A stretch of DNA of 64,000 bases, taken from positions 1,020,735 through 1,084,734 of the forward strand of contig VTFK01000039.1 of NCBI GenBank assembly GCA_009617715.1, read 5' to 3'. The notes under the pieces were generated by a model that saw nothing but the letters and a program-made list of their open reading frames with translations, had not been told where the DNA came from and did not search any database. Positions 40,060 through 51,464 of this stretch are shown one piece after another. Origin of the DNA: Plectrocnemia conspersa. Lineage: Eukaryota > Arthropoda > Insecta > Trichoptera > Polycentropodidae. The position numbers were made by a program, and so were the translations under genes. How positions within the stretch are numbered: the stretch's first letter is position 1; each line of letters opens with the position of its first letter.

Positions 40060-40600
40060 TATACGTATCTGGTAAATAACCGTATATTATTTCCAATTAA
40101 CGAAATGCACCTGAAGCGGTCGGTTTACGCTTCTATTAGTAGTTTTTGGAGTGCCGATTGACGATTTGTGATAGGACGTTTGTACGGCCAACTGTACAAA
40201 GTGGCCCTTATGAAATCTTCCAGTAGAATCTTGACGTGTTTTGATGGTGATCCTTTGACAGTCGTCGATTTATATCCTCAAGCGCGTGTTCTGGAAATGG
40301 TTGCTCAGACAGGAGGCGAGGCATAGATCTGAGTTCAAAGGAGTAGTCAAGTCGAGCGGCGAGTTGTAGTCCAGTTGAGTGTTGTAGAGTCGAATGTCCA
40401 GAGTCGAATGATAAAGTGAACTTTTGGCACCGCCTTATATTGTAGTGCGCAAAAGTATCCCCACTCTGTGCGTTGCTTGCGGTGGTGGGGATGCAGCGTC
40501 ATTGTACGGCGCCGCTTAGTTTGGGTGCAAGGCTCAGCAGGACTTCACTTTCGTGTATGCTGCGTCTTGGGATCGCCATACACCTAATACACAGAAAACA
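40060..40600 (-). mobile_element. Possible LTR fragment
   Basis: On the minus strand a TATAAGGCGGTGCCAAAAG motif is followed by a GC-richer tract with repeated GACTCTGGACATTCGACTCT-like words. This resembles the promoter/R part of an insect LTR. No pair and no coding remainder were found. Confidence 0.25.
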
Positions 40601-41045
40601 ATTTTATTTTGTAAAATACTTTCCAGTATAATCTATAATCATTCTCCACAGATTAGGCAATTTTTCAATTCCTCTTTTATAAAGCTGTTGTTTTTTTTTT
40701 GTTGAATGATTCTAAATGATTTTAGACATCTACAAAAAAAACAAAAAAAAATTTGCCAACTGAATGTTATTTATAACATTCATAATCTTTAGGTTTGAAA
40801 AGATGATCAGATGATGCAATCAGGTGAATACGGTGGATGCTGTAGAACTTCAAAATTAAGCTCTCTGATTTTTTTTGGGTTCCTGGCTTGCCGCGTGTGA
40901 TGTTGCATTGTCATGCTGTAAATTCTGTCTTTTGTTATTCACCAAAACTGATAGTTTGACTCCGTCTTTAATCTAGCTAATTGAGCACAATACACTGCTC
41001 AGGTTTTAGTAACTCGTAAGGAATCATTCCTATTACATCCCACCT
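40600..41045 (-). pseudogene. mariner transposase remnant (C-terminal half)
   Basis: In shifting minus-strand frames the order of mariner landmarks is visible. WWDVIGMIPYELLKPEQ (near 40990-41045) comes first. Then come a LQHDNATSHA block (40890-40930), which carries the second catalytic Asp, a PPYSPD-like area around 40840, and IEKLPNLWRMIIDYTGKYF at the C-terminus (40605-40680). Stops and frameshifts interrupt it, so it is dead. Confidence 0.75.
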
Positions 41046-41189
41046 AACACAAATAAAAACTTATTTCAAGGTTAATGATGTTAAAAAAAGAACTTAGCTG
41101 TTTCTTTATTTAACATAATATTATTTACAGTTGTTTAGTATAAACTATTTCCTTAATTATGTGAATATACAATTTGTTATTTGGCGATG

Positions 41190-41300
41190 GGATAGTGACG
41201 GGTGGCAATTAGACACAAATTGAGCTGCTGCAGTAGTATTTTATTGACGATAAATAGTTGTTTACATGGTGAAAATAAACGTGCGACGGCGAGCATCAGC
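41190..41300 (-). mobile_element. Gypsy-type LTR fragment related to the 60.7/61.6 kb LTR pair
   Basis: GGCAATTAGACACAAATTGAGCTGCTGCAGTAGTATTT matches, with drift, the LTR sequence GGCAATGAGACACAGATTGAGCCGCTGCAGTAATATTT at 60750 and 61593. It is followed by a GTGCGACGGC counterpart of GCGCGACGGC. Confidence 0.6.
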
Positions 41301-41700
41301 ACCAAGGGTTGTTAGTCGAGAGAATAACCTTCTTTCGAATAAGAGCTTTCCTATGGTCGGGAGCAATGTGGTCGACCTATAGGCCTTCGGATCGCTTCTG
41401 TCCTTGTTTCCGGATCTAGTGAGAATCACCATCTTCCCGAGTTTCCAGCAACTCGGGAAGACTCCCTCTGAACAGCAGTTTTGGCACCCTCTGAACGGCA
41501 GAACGGCTGTCGAGCTCCATTTGCAGGTCTCCCAATCTCCCAATTTTCTTTCGCAGTTTGGAAGCGCCCCGGGAAGATTATGCGGCTCATCAGCTATTTG
41601 GTCCCCGTCGCCTTTGCGCCTATGGCAGATCCTCATCGTGATCAGCCTGTGGTCCAAGAGGCATACGTCCTTATGGATCTTTCAGTCCGTAATTCCTAGC
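41300..41700 (-). pseudogene. R1-clade LINE reverse transcriptase fragment
   Basis: The minus-strand frame (41262-41657) includes VFPSCWKLGKMVIL, then SGNKDRSDPKAYR and LLPTIGKLLFERRL. This is the N-terminal start of the RT domain of R1-type non-LTR elements (the FP..W....V.I.K.G....P..YRPISLLP pattern). Position 18 of that pattern reads YRSTTLL instead of YRPITLL. The catalytic FADD part is missing. It may be the kind of RT that the deleted elements at 53-62 kb depend on, but it is too short to say. Confidence 0.75.
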
Positions 41701-41721
41701 CGCGAATCGAGGCTGTAGAGC

Positions 41722-43440
41722 ATGGGTGTCAAACTCAAAAGTACAGCGGGCCAAATTTTCACGGTATAAACTCATGCGGGCCGCAAAAAATCAAAATCAA
41801 CAGTTTTCATCTAAGAAAAGATTTATTTTTCTCCCTCAAAGGCGCGAATACAATAAATTAAATATAAATACAAGAAACGAAAGCAAAGAAATTAAAATGT
41901 AAATAAAAAAATTATCATAAAAGATTCAAAGTTTTTTCCCAGATATTTGGCATCTTTTCTCTTTTATTAATTTTTCGATATTGGGAGAAATCTTATCTGC
42001 AGTTGCAACCTTTAAAACTACTGCTAGATGCTGATCGGTAATTTTACTTCTCACTGACGACTTATTCCCCTTCAAAATAGTGAAAGCTTGCTCACACCGA
42101 TACGTACTACCAAACATTGAAATGATTTCCATTGCCATTTTCCTTGTATTTTCATATTTTAGAGGTAAATATTTATAAAATTCTGACACGCCGACCTCAT
42201 TGAATTTCGCCTTCATTTCTGTATTGCATTGGATATCGATTATCTCCATCTGCAAATAACCAGGCACTAATTCTATATTGATTAAAAAAATTGAACAAAA
42301 CAAAGAAAACTTTTCTTCTAAACATTGAAAATCAATAAACCTTCTTTCAAATTCAGTTTTCAGAATTAAAATTTTGTCACTGTATTTTGTATATGAGACA
42401 TTCTCACTCGACTTCTCCAATTCTTTGCATGTTGGAAAATGGGTTAAATCCCCATTTTTCAGCTGCTTTTCCCAAAGAACTAACTTGCATTGAAACGCTT
42501 TAATATGGTCAAACATTTGTGTTATTATCTGATCTCTTCCTTGCAAGTTTAAATCACGCAAGTGTTTTGTTATATTCACCATGAAGGATAAATTTTGTAG
42601 CCATAGTGTATCGGTGAACATGCTTACGTCTTGATTTTTAAATTTTAAAAATTGGCATATTTCTTCTTTTAAATTCCAAAATGTATTGAGTACCTTGGAG
42701 CAAGATAACCAACGGACTTCAGTATAATAAGTTAATCCAGAATATTCGCTGTTTAAATCACTTAGAAAAACAAAGAATTGTCGCTGATTTAAGCCCCGAG
42801 ATCTAATAAAATTGATAATTTTCTTGACAGAATTCATCACCTTTTCCATTTCTATTATTTTCGCGCATAATACCTCTTGGTGTATAATGCAGTGCGTATG
42901 ATGAATCTTTGATCTGTCACAAATTTCACTTTTTTTTTCTGCAATAATGCCACGAATCCGTTGGTTTTTCCGGTCATTGAAGGAGCACCATCTGTAGCTA
43001 CAGAACTCAACTTTGACAATGGTAGATGGTATTTTTCGAGAAGTTTATAAACACAATTAAATATATCGTTTCCTGTCATAGTGCTAGGCATCGGTAGTAG
43101 CTCCAATAATTCTTCAAAAACTATGAAATCCTTGTCGCAAGCACGAATAAATACAGCTAATTGAGCTACGCCACTAATGTCCGTACTCTCGTCACAGGCA
43201 ATAGAAAAAAAAACTAAACTTAGTGATTTTGCTTTGATCTGGTCACTTAAATTTCCGGCTAAATCGGTAATTCTTTCTGCTACTGTATTTCGAGACAGCG
43301 AGATTATTTTAAAGGCCTTCACACTTTCAGGACAAACAATTTCTCCAGCTTTAATTACACATTCCTTGATGAAATCACCTTCTGTAAATGGTTTCGAGTG
43401 TTTGGCTATCAACTCCGACAAGACGTAACTTGCACGCACT
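41722..43440 (-). pseudogene. hAT transposase pseudogene (GTF2IRD2/ZBED-like lineage)
   Basis: Two minus-strand frames, 42855-43439 and 41926-42849, abut with a one-step frameshift near 42850. The first has FFSIACDESTDISGVAQLAVF, the catalytic CDESTD block, and SVATDGAPSMTGKTNGFVA. The second has YYTEVRWLSCSKVLNTFW and, at the C-terminus, a dimerisation region with MFGSTYRCEQAFTILKGNKS. The order is that of hAT transposases. The far end, GTGTCAAACTC (about 41725), followed by GCGGGCCGCA, is typical of hAT termini. The N-terminal BED finger is absent, cut off at 43440 by a LINE piece. Confidence 0.88.
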
Positions 43441-43444
43441 TTTT

Positions 43445-43705
43445 TTTGATAACCGAGTTCTTATTATATTTCTTAGGGTCAGGGTCGCCCCATATGGTTG
43501 AGTGGGCGTTAAAGTTGCCTCCTATAATTATATTTTTACCTCTGAAGGTGTCTATCATAGCCGAGAGGCCGTCTATATGAGTTCCTATATTATATCAAAA
43601 TTTAAAGTAAGTCAATATCACGTAGATATCGACTTCTACCTTTGATAGATGGGCGACTGCGTGCCATTGATTCGACAGATGAGAAATAAAAGTAACGCAG
43701 AAAAG
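43445..43705 (-). pseudogene. LINE endonuclease fragment
   Basis: In a minus-strand frame the sequence reads through GGNFNAHSTIWGDPDP, the GDFNAH..WG block of APE-type endonucleases of non-LTR elements. It is preceded by a KVEVDIYVILTYF stretch and has stops. The Asp of GDFN is Asn here. It is a different lineage from the 54-kb endonuclease (GDFNAKAVEWG). Confidence 0.65.
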
Positions 43706-43714
43706 TGAAGATCC

Positions 43715-43912
43715 CTAATGTGGTTCCATCCACACAATATAGCCATTATGAGTTGCACCTTCCCATAGTTTGTAGCCATATCGTACAGGCTTAGATTTTA
43801 TAAATTGTTTACAGCCGTGTTTTCCATAATATTCTACCATCGCTTTTTGGCGTGCGTACGTCCCGTTGACGTAGTGTTCGACTGCTGACTGACTCTCCAG
43901 TGAACTAGCCAT
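43715..43912 (-). pseudogene. piggyBac transposase fragment (remnant 1)
   Basis: The frame carries AMVEYYGKHGCKQFIKSKPVR, then YGYKLW and GYIVWMEPH. This matches the DDD-domain block MVPYYG.H..K.FI..KP.R.G.K.W of piggyBac transposases. Only about 65 codons are present. Confidence 0.85.
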
Positions 43913-44109
43913 GAGCAGTTCACGATTAAGGCGAACCCAAGTCGAAATCCTGCAGGTGGCCGGGTATTCGTCGAGTCCTGGTTGGTCTTGATGTCGTGGG
44001 TGATGGGCTGTGTGGCGTTGCTTGCTCGTCCTCGGTTTCCGGGAGTAAAGGGTTGATCTCCGGTTGCAGCGGTGTCAGTGATGTCTTGTTCGATGGGGAA
44101 AAGTGGTGT

Positions 44110-45075
44110 CCTATGTATTCTTCCTGTGTCTTCAGCTGCCATCAGAATCTGGTGATACGCGCGCATCAGATCTATCGACAAGAATACTCTTTTCCCACTT
44201 AGCTGGCTTGCGAAGTCTTAAATGTGCAGCACCAGGTAACGGTCTGGTACCGTGCGTGCGTTAAGCGCGCGATAGTCTTCGCACGGGTGCCATTCTCCGG
44301 CTTTCTTGGAGACAAGGTGCCAGGGGGACGCCCAGCTGCTCTTCGATGGCCGGGCGATGCCATCACGTACCATCCTGTCGAAAGCGGTTTTCGCCTCCAG
44401 CATCTTCCTGGCGTCAAGGCGTCGCAGTTTAGCAGTCACCGGTAGTCCAGGTGTCATCGTTATGTAGTGGACGATATCGTGTTTGATGCGCGCATTCGGT
44501 TGTCCGTCGGGGCGGGTTATTTCCGAGAACTCGGCGAGCAGCGCGTGGAACTGCGACCGGTCGGAAACAACGTGGACTTCCTCCGCTGCGTTGTGTCCAG
44601 TGGATCTCCCTTTCGTCGTCGAGCGAGCGGCTCCATCAGTGAGTGTCGCGTGTTTCAAGTTCACGATGAGGTGGAAATGCGATAAAAAATTGGCCCTGAC
44701 GATGAGCCTAGTAACATCGGCCACAATGAGCTTCCATACAAACTCGCTTCCTAACCCAAAATCTAATTTCAAAGTTCGCTGGCCGTACGTCTTGATTTTG
44801 GCTCCGTTGGCCGTGAAGAGCTCATATCTCGTTGGTTCGATGAAGTCGGCTGCGCGGCGAGGATAAATTGACACTTCCGAGCCTGTGTCGATCAAGAATC
44901 GTCCACCCGATAAGGCGGCGAGATATTTAGAGGTTGTTTTCCGCCGTTAACGACTCTCGCTGTCGTTTCCCGCCGCTCTTCGGGATTTGTTCCAAGTGCA
45001 CGGGAGACGGCATCGTCGCGCTGCGCTTCCGTGCATGCGGTAGAACCAGCACAAGTCGTTTCCGTCAAAAATTCA
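44110..45075 (-). pseudogene. Ty3/gypsy retrotransposon fragment: gag end, protease, start of RT
   Basis: The order on the minus strand is: a C..H..C-type gag tail (44940-45070), a retropepsin with [13 protein letters not shown] (about 44850-44900), a spacer, and the RT start [20 protein letters not shown]. After a frameshift near 44215 the RT continues to STIDLMRAYHQI-like SIDLMRAYHQILMAAEDTGR, then breaks off at about 44110. The YIDD catalytic motif, RNase H and integrase are absent. Confidence 0.85.
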
Positions 45076-45111
45076 TCGGTTATCTTGAGATAAATAAATA
45101 TATAAAGTGCA

Positions 45112-48100
45112 TCATTTACCTTGAGTTGTTTGCTGGATCGTTGAAGGAGGGACACTGGTCGTAGATTTATTAAAAATTTCAAAGCCAAGTTGAATGTGTT
45201 TGTGGTAATATTTTCCACTGCTTTGACAACATTCTACATTTTTTTTTATTAAATCTATTGCTAGTTCACGAATAAAAATTTGCCTTTTGTTTTTATTATC
45301 TTTCATCCATTCAGGATGCTTTATAGTCCATAATATATACGCGTTCAGGACAGCCATATCTATTATTTCCATAAACATCTTGAATGGCCATCTTCTTGTT
45401 GCCCTTGCACAAGAATAAGACTGTGTCATTTTATCGCCAGTGTCAACGCCTCCTTTTGTTCGATTGTAATAAAGAATTATTTCTGGTCTTTTTCTTTCCC
45501 CATTTTCTACACTGCAATCGTGATGTTGTGTAGATAATAGGGTGACCTCTTTGTATTTTTTTGGGACATACGATACCAAAGTTAAATTATCTGAGAAACC
45601 AAAAACGCTAGAGAATTCTGGACGATTTCGACCACGTAAAAACTCCTGTGGAATCTCTCTTTTGTTTTTACGAAGAGTTCCAGTTAACGTAATATTTTCT
45701 CCCAATAACGAAGTAGCTAAAGGAATTAATGTAAAGAAATTGTCTGTCGTTACTCCTCGGCCAGGCGAATGAGATCAGTAACGACTCTCGCTCCTTGATT
45801 ACGTTCTCTAGCATTTTGTAATTTGCCAGTATAAGGTTGTAAATTTAATAAATACAATGTCTCTGCATCAGCAGCGACCCATATTTTCATTCCATACCGA
45901 CCAGGCTTGCTTTTTATGAATACCCGAAACGGACATCTTCCTCGATATGCTGCCAATCGCTCGTCTACGGTTATATGGAAACCTGGAGAATAATTTCTTA
46001 GGCAAGCAGTATTAAATTGGTTGAATATGGAACGAATCAGCTCAAGTTTGTCGTTGGTCTGTTGTAGCCTCATTTCCCTTGTAGATCTATCATCAAATCT
46101 GATATTATTATAAATAAATGTAAAATTATTTCTGGAATGGAAAAAAAATATTGCTTAAAAAGCAGGTCTATTGTCCAAATATTTTTTAGAGCAAGTCGTT
46201 GGCCATTACATCATCCGGATGCTAGCAACACCCTAATAAAGGCTTCCATTTCTGCTATTGTTATTTGTTTCTTAGTATCATTGTGAAGACAAAATTGGTT
46301 AGTGTGCGTAACAATTTCTTCGAGAATATTTGGGGTAATGAAGAGGTCGAAAGCAGATCTTATCGTTGAAATATTATTAGCGTCTTCTCTAAGACCAGGA
46401 GGAGATGTGTTGCGTGTAGGGATATGCGTGCTGGTTAGTTCTTAGGTCTGAATCCAAAAACATGTGTGCTTGTGTAAAAGCTTTATTGAGCTCGGCGTGG
46501 TCCGACCGCTTCGTAACGACGATCGGAGCCGACTGGTGTCAAAATTGGGGGCTTTCCCGAACGCTGTATGACGGCGTTCGCGAACGCGTACAAATGACGA
46601 AACGGGCAACATGAGTTTGTTGACTCTCCCATGCTTGTTTGGACAAGTCGTCTAAACGCCGTACTACCAAACTCACCACGATGGCATCCCAAGTGTTTTG
46701 GCCTAGATTTTTAAGGGCTAAGATGTTCGTCTTAACCGTGTCTACCAGTTCTAACAGCGATTGCTGGGAAGCTACCTGAATTGGTTTCAGGTCTAAAAGA
46801 GCAACTATGTGAACATTGACAATAAGCCTAACACTGTCGAAACGAGCCAGTACTCTTTCCCACGCCGAATTGTAGTTGCTCAGGTGCTCAGTTGAAAAGC
46901 TTCTATCACCCTGGCTGCGCTATCCTTAAGCGCATTTTTTAGTGATGAAATTTGTGAATGTCGCTTAGCTCGTTGTTATTGTGTACGAGCTGACAATAAG
47001 TGTCGCGGAAGGCCACCCACTTTGTCAGACTGCCATCAAAACTCGTAATGTTGATGGATGGCAGCGTTAATTTTTGGTTGTTAATTGGCTCCTGTCGCAC
47101 TTCAGGTTGACCTTTTATATATACCTTTGCCGAATTAAGGACCTCAAAGTACCTATCCTCAAAGGCATCGACTTCCTCATTATACCCTTCGGCATCCAGC
47201 AACCTAATTTGTTGCTGGACAGCGAGGAATCTGTCCAGCAGTGTACCAAAGCTGCTGAACTTATCTCTGACCCTCTGTTCATTGACAGGATCAGCAGCTA
47301 GTAAACCTCGTTAGCTCACTTTTGAGGCACGCCCTACTGTTGGTCAACAACTCCATGTTGTTGTTGACCGATGACTATCAATTGAAGTGTAAACAAAATG
47401 TGTTTAATGGAGAGGAAGTTAGGTTAGGATGATCGACGCTAACCTTTCTCTCCTGCTGGATGCGCCTGCTTCCCGGGACTCGGCGTCCTGGTGGTGCTCC
47501 AGGTGATTTGACGGTAGCTTCCTGGGGCTAGATGTCCTGGCGCTGAGCTTCGGGGGACCAGATCCTGGACCCGCTAGCTCTTTCTACGAGCGACTCGACG
47601 CTCCACTGCGTCACTTCGGGGACCAACTCCTGGACCTGCTGACTCGTCGATGTGCTCGACAAATGTGTTGTCCTAACCTGCCGGCTGGGTAGCGCTGCTC
47701 GGCTCCGCATTTGCGAGTTCGTCCTCGGACGACCTCGAGGTTACGACGATGTTTTCGGATTCAGACCTTCGCGACGTGTAGGCGTCGTCTCACGAATCCG
47801 GGTAGAAGGACCAAAATGTGACTGATTAGATGTCCTTGAGAGAAGTCCGGTGGATAGCGTGGTCGGCGAAGAAGGCGATGGTAGTGGCGGCGAGGGCGTC
47901 AGCGGAGACGGTAGTCGAGTCGATGCAATGTAATCGGGCGAACTGTCCCTTGGAGTTTCTGTCCGTCTATTTATATATTTTGAGGATCGTACGGGAATGG
48001 TAACAACTTATTGTTACCTGTCGCCACAAAACTTTCATTTTCACTTTCCGATTCGCATTCTATGATATCTTCCACATCAGAATTATCAAGTCCCAGTACC

Positions 48101-48195
48101 TCAAACTCAATGTCACTATCATAATCTTCATAATCAGAATTATCCTGATCATCTTCCAATAAACTTTCTAAATTTTTATATTGCCTTTGAGCCAT
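45112..48195 (-). pseudogene. piggyBac transposase pseudogene split by a BEL/Pao insertion (remnant 2)
   Basis: From N- to C-terminus the pieces are as follows. An acidic N-terminus sits at 47971-48195 (MAQRQYKNLESLLEDDQ, followed by many D/E). The beginning of the transposase fold is at 46074-46440 (frame-shifted, with FDLFITPNILEEIV). The first catalytic Asp block is at 45750-46073 (HITVDERLAAYRGRCPF and FIKSKPGRYGMKIW). The third Asp block and C-terminal part are at 45112-45705 (TKGGVDTGDKM). The cysteine-rich end has changed to a KNVECCQSSGKYY tail. Frameshifts separate the last pieces near 45730. An insertion at 46445-47970 separates the N-terminus from the rest. It is not functional. 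Confidence 0.85.
46445..47970 (-). mobile_element. BEL/Pao retrotransposon fragment (LTR, primer-binding region, gag)
   Basis: The minus-strand order is: LTR tail with TATATAAATAG (about 47950) ending CAGTCACA (47817); then TTTTGGTCCTTCTACCCGG, the junction typical of BEL/Pao leaders; then a gag start at 47710; then the gag core at 46939-47202 (LTLPSINITSFDGSLTKW and FRDTYCQLVHNN) and 46590-46935 (out of frame, with YNSAWERVLARFDSVRLIV). The last match the DUF1759/gag pattern LP.I.LP.FDG....W..F.D.F...IH.N. Protease and pol are missing. The left end near 46450-46500 has AATAAAGC on the minus strand and could be part of another LTR. Confidence 0.75.
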
Positions 48196-48835
48196 TATTA
48201 TTGTTTTTACAGGTTACACTAAAAAAAAAACACTGTAATAAAAATAATAATAAGATGATAAAACTTTTCACATATCTAAATATTATATACTTATGTAGAT
48301 GATGAAATCACAAAAACATGATGAAAAAGTAAATTTGCCATCAACTAAACACCGCACGCGTTGAAGAAACACTGTCTCAAAACTTGCAAGAGATCCGTTA
48401 GGTCCTCGGCGACACTGGAAATCATAAACATTCCAGAGCAATATGTATATCTCGCTCGCACCCAATAGATGAAATACACATTTTATGCATTTATAACCGA
48501 AAGTGTGGGCGAAACAAAAATATTTTATCCTAACTGCTTTTTCTGTTATGTTATGAATGCACGCAAAAATACCAAAACAATAGATTTCATCACAAATGTT
48601 TATTTGAAATCCTTATTTATGTATGAAATCTACTAAAAACCAATAAAACACGTGGGTAACAATTTAATACAGGATTCATATAATATGAACTTATTAACAT
48701 TATTAATTAAAAAGTTACATAAAAAATAGCGACTTTGGGGACTTCAAGTACCCCGCTTGGTCCAGGCTAGGTTAAGGCATTCCTTTTGATTTTATTAACT
48801 GCTCTAATGATATTGTTACGTGAGCCTGTGTGGGG

Positions 48836-49005
48836 CCGTTACATCAGAGCCTTTGGAAAAATGAAACACGCGAATTCAAATAACAGAGCACCATTTCTGA
48901 GGAGCGATAGCATTACACCCGGCGTGGCGACCGATGGGCCCTTTACTGCCGATCTGCGCGTGAGTCCCGACGCAGGCGCGAGAGCCCCTCGAATTGCAAC
49001 AATAT
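48836..49005. other. GC-rich insert cutting the 49-kb hAT
   Basis: A sharp change of composition occurs at about 49005, where the hAT frame loses similarity. The block ends near 48840 with GGGGCCGTTACA. It may be an LTR fragment (TGTTGCAATTCGAGG on the minus strand), but I cannot assign it. Confidence 0.3.
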
Positions 49006-49009
49006 AATG

Positions 49010-49600
49010 TAGTGATTCATGCAAACGTTCACTAAGGTTTTTTGTGACCAAATGATGTCGATGAATGACACAATGTACCGGTAATACATTCGGTATAGCT
49101 TGTTTTAAGTATGCCAGAAAGCCTCGGTGTCGTCCTACCATTGCCGAAGCACCGTCAGTAGCAACGGAGATGATATTAGTCAAGGGTATAGCTTTTACAT
49201 CGAAAAATCTTTTTAATTCAGTAAATAACGTTTCACCTTTCGTATCAGTTTCCAAACATTTAACAAATAACAATTCTTGTGAAATTTTTTCTTCTTTTGC
49301 AAATCTCACATAAGCTAAAAGTAAAGCTTCGTTTTCTGATAATGTTGACTTGTCAAACTGTATAGAGAATTCAGATGTTTTTAGGTAGTCACATAAAAAG
49401 TTTTCTACACACTGAGCCATTTCGTCGATCCTTCTTTGTATATTATTATTACTTAGTGGAATTCTTTTTATAATATCGAAAGCTGGCTTGTGCAACATTT
49501 TGTGTATTACCTCACAGCTGGTAGAATAAGTTCTTCGCCAATAGTGTGCGATTTCGCAATCATTAAAGAAATATTATAAGAAGCATGCAGTCCATTGTCA
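49010..49600 (-). pseudogene. Second hAT transposase fragment (SCAND3/ZBED-like)
   Basis: The frame contains FSIQFDKSTLSENEALLLAYV, then FDVKAIPLTNIISVATDGAS and NVLPVHCVIHRHHLVTKN, the hAT core pattern (FDxSTD-like, ATDGA, CxxHR). At about 49005 the frame runs into unrelated GC-rich sequence, so the C-terminal half is lost. The lineage differs from the hAT at 41.7-43.4 kb. Confidence 0.85.
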
Positions 49601-49606
49601 TCTCTC

Positions 49607-50388
49607 TTAGATGTTGTCCGATTGAGCGAAGACGCTTTTAGAAGAGTTTATCAGCACGTCGTAATCTCTAAGTTGGCTGAAGCGTTGCCGGAGATGCTCC
49701 TGCTGTTGCTGATGGTTGTTAGATGCGACGAGAATGTCGTCGATATATATGAAGCAAAAATTTAGACCCCTTAGTGCTGAATCTATGAAGCGCTGAAAAG
49801 TCTGTGCTGCATTTCTAAGTCCAAATGACATAAACGGAAATTCATATAATCCAAATGGTGTCGAGATAGCCGTTTTTTCAATGTCCCTGTGCGCGACTGG
49901 AATTTGATTATATGCTCTTACCAGGTCAATCGTGCTAAAGACTTTTTGATTAGTCAGTGCGGGAGTGAAGTCTTCGATATGCGGCGCAGGATAACTATCT
50001 GGTAGTGTTCGAGCATTAAGGCCCCTGTAGTCTCCGCACGGTCTCCATTCTCCTGGAGTTTTCTTGGCAACCAAAGAAGAGGTGACGACCAAGGATTTTC
50101 TGCAGACCGTATGATGCCATCGTTGAGCATCCTTTGAAATTCTTCTCTAGCAATTTTGTACCATTTATTAGTTAATAAAAACCTACATTGGTGACTCCGA
50201 CGTGATGCAAGTACTTGACATATCATATGCCCGGTAATTTCTTTAGTAAAGTATGTCAGCCGCACATCGCACCTATTTGATGTTGTTCTGACATTATATC
50301 CTTGCTTGAAGTCCACTGTTGGATCAGCATAGAACCGGATATAAAGTTTTGCATATTGAGATATGACTCCTGTAGATCTCCTTAACAC
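49607..50388 (-). pseudogene. Ty3/gypsy reverse transcriptase fragment
   Basis: From right to left: a pre-RT region at 50100-50388 (frame-shifted, with FQRMLNDGIIRSAENPWSSP), then the RT at 49607-50092. The RT has KKTPGEWRPCGDYRGLNAR, DLVRAYNQIPV, GLYEFPFMSFGLRNA and the catalytic FCFIYIDDILVAS. The frame closes at 49607. RNase H and integrase are absent. A frameshift near 50095 separates it from the upstream part. A different gypsy lineage from 44-45 kb, given YNQIPVAHRDIEKTAI versus YHQILMAAEDTGR. Confidence 0.9.
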
Positions 50389-50399
50389 TTTTCATGCAG

Positions 50400-50615
50400 G
50401 GCCGGATGGGTCATTGTTTATTAGCGACGCGGGCATATACTGCTTGCGTAATAAATTAATCGCGATCGTTTAAAACACATTTAATCGTTTCAAATCTTTC
50501 AAATGATTAAAATATAAATAAATAGAAATACTCACATTGATTATGACGATGTATTTATACACTTTTTAAAATGTGACCGTCAATATGTGGTCTCCACAGT
50601 ACCCCCCCCCTAGCA
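50400..50615 (-). mobile_element. Gypsy-type LTR with polypurine tract
   Basis: On the minus strand, AATTCTAAATTGCTAGGGGG (about 50612-50632) and the G-run end in TACTGTGGAGACC. This is a polypurine tract followed by an LTR start. Inside the LTR, TATAAATACATCG (about 50545) is a TATA-like box and AATAAA (about 50420) a polyadenylation signal. The same edge recurs at 27.1 and 60.93 kb. The LTR is followed directly by the RT fragment, so a deletion or join lies near 50395. Confidence 0.6.
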
Positions 50616-50656
50616 ATTTAGAATTGCGAAATTAAACTTGGGAGTGATTGCATATA

Positions 50657-51224
50657 TTATTTGTTCAGTTTTGCTCCTAGGGATTGAGTGACATCAGTAA
50701 TTACTCCTCTGAATAGTTGCATATTGGCATCAAGGGCTAGCTGCTTGGCTGTTGTTTCAGTGACGAGTGTTTTCATCATAGCCAGCTGATTTGTGAGTTT
50801 CGAGTGTTCTGTTATCGTGCTAGTCATATGTCCACCTAAGAATGATGGATCTCTTTTTATCTCTTGAATCTCTAAGATGGTGTGTTCTGTGGATATACCT
50901 TCCTTAAGCTGTGTTGCTAGTTTAGCCATTAAATAATTGTGTTTTAATTTTATTAGGGCATCACTTCTTGCATAAGGATCAATCAGATGTCCACTGCTGT
51001 TGTACTTGAGCTACAATATGTTGAGGGACAACTGTTTGCTTTCTAGAGTAGCTTAAGATCTCTTCAGGCAATATTTCTGCTAAGTGATGACTCCGATTGG
51101 ATTGTCTTGTTGTCGTCTTCTTTTTGATGCTACCAGGTTTCTTGGGTGTCTTTTTTGTCCCAGTAGTAGTCATTTTAGCTAAGCTTGGTTGGGATGTGTG
51201 TCCAAGATTAGATGTTTGGTACAA
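50657..51224 (-). pseudogene. Unrecognised frames upstream of a gypsy polypurine tract
   Basis: Two frames, 50979-51224 and 50657-50929. The first is basic and low in complexity (KKTPKKPGSIKKKTTT). The second looks like a helical coiled coil (MAKLATQLKEGI.., with regular hydrophobics) and ends with a stop 40 bases before the polypurine tract. By position they could be the last open frame of the LTR element that owns the edge at 50.6 kb. I do not recognise the family. Confidence 0.35.
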
Positions 51225-51464
51225 TGTCTTTTTTATTAACTACTGAATGGTACAAATTTGCATTATAAATTGACAATAATTTATATTTACGTGACAACAA
51301 ATTACAAATTTTAAAAGGAAAAAAAAAATCTTTGGAAAAGAAATGAAGAAGAGAAAAACAAATTATATAAAAATATAAAATATACAAAATATAATATATA
51401 CAAAGGTAAATAAACCTAATCCTGTAGACCTGAAACTGATGATATTGCAATGAGCTTCACTGCA

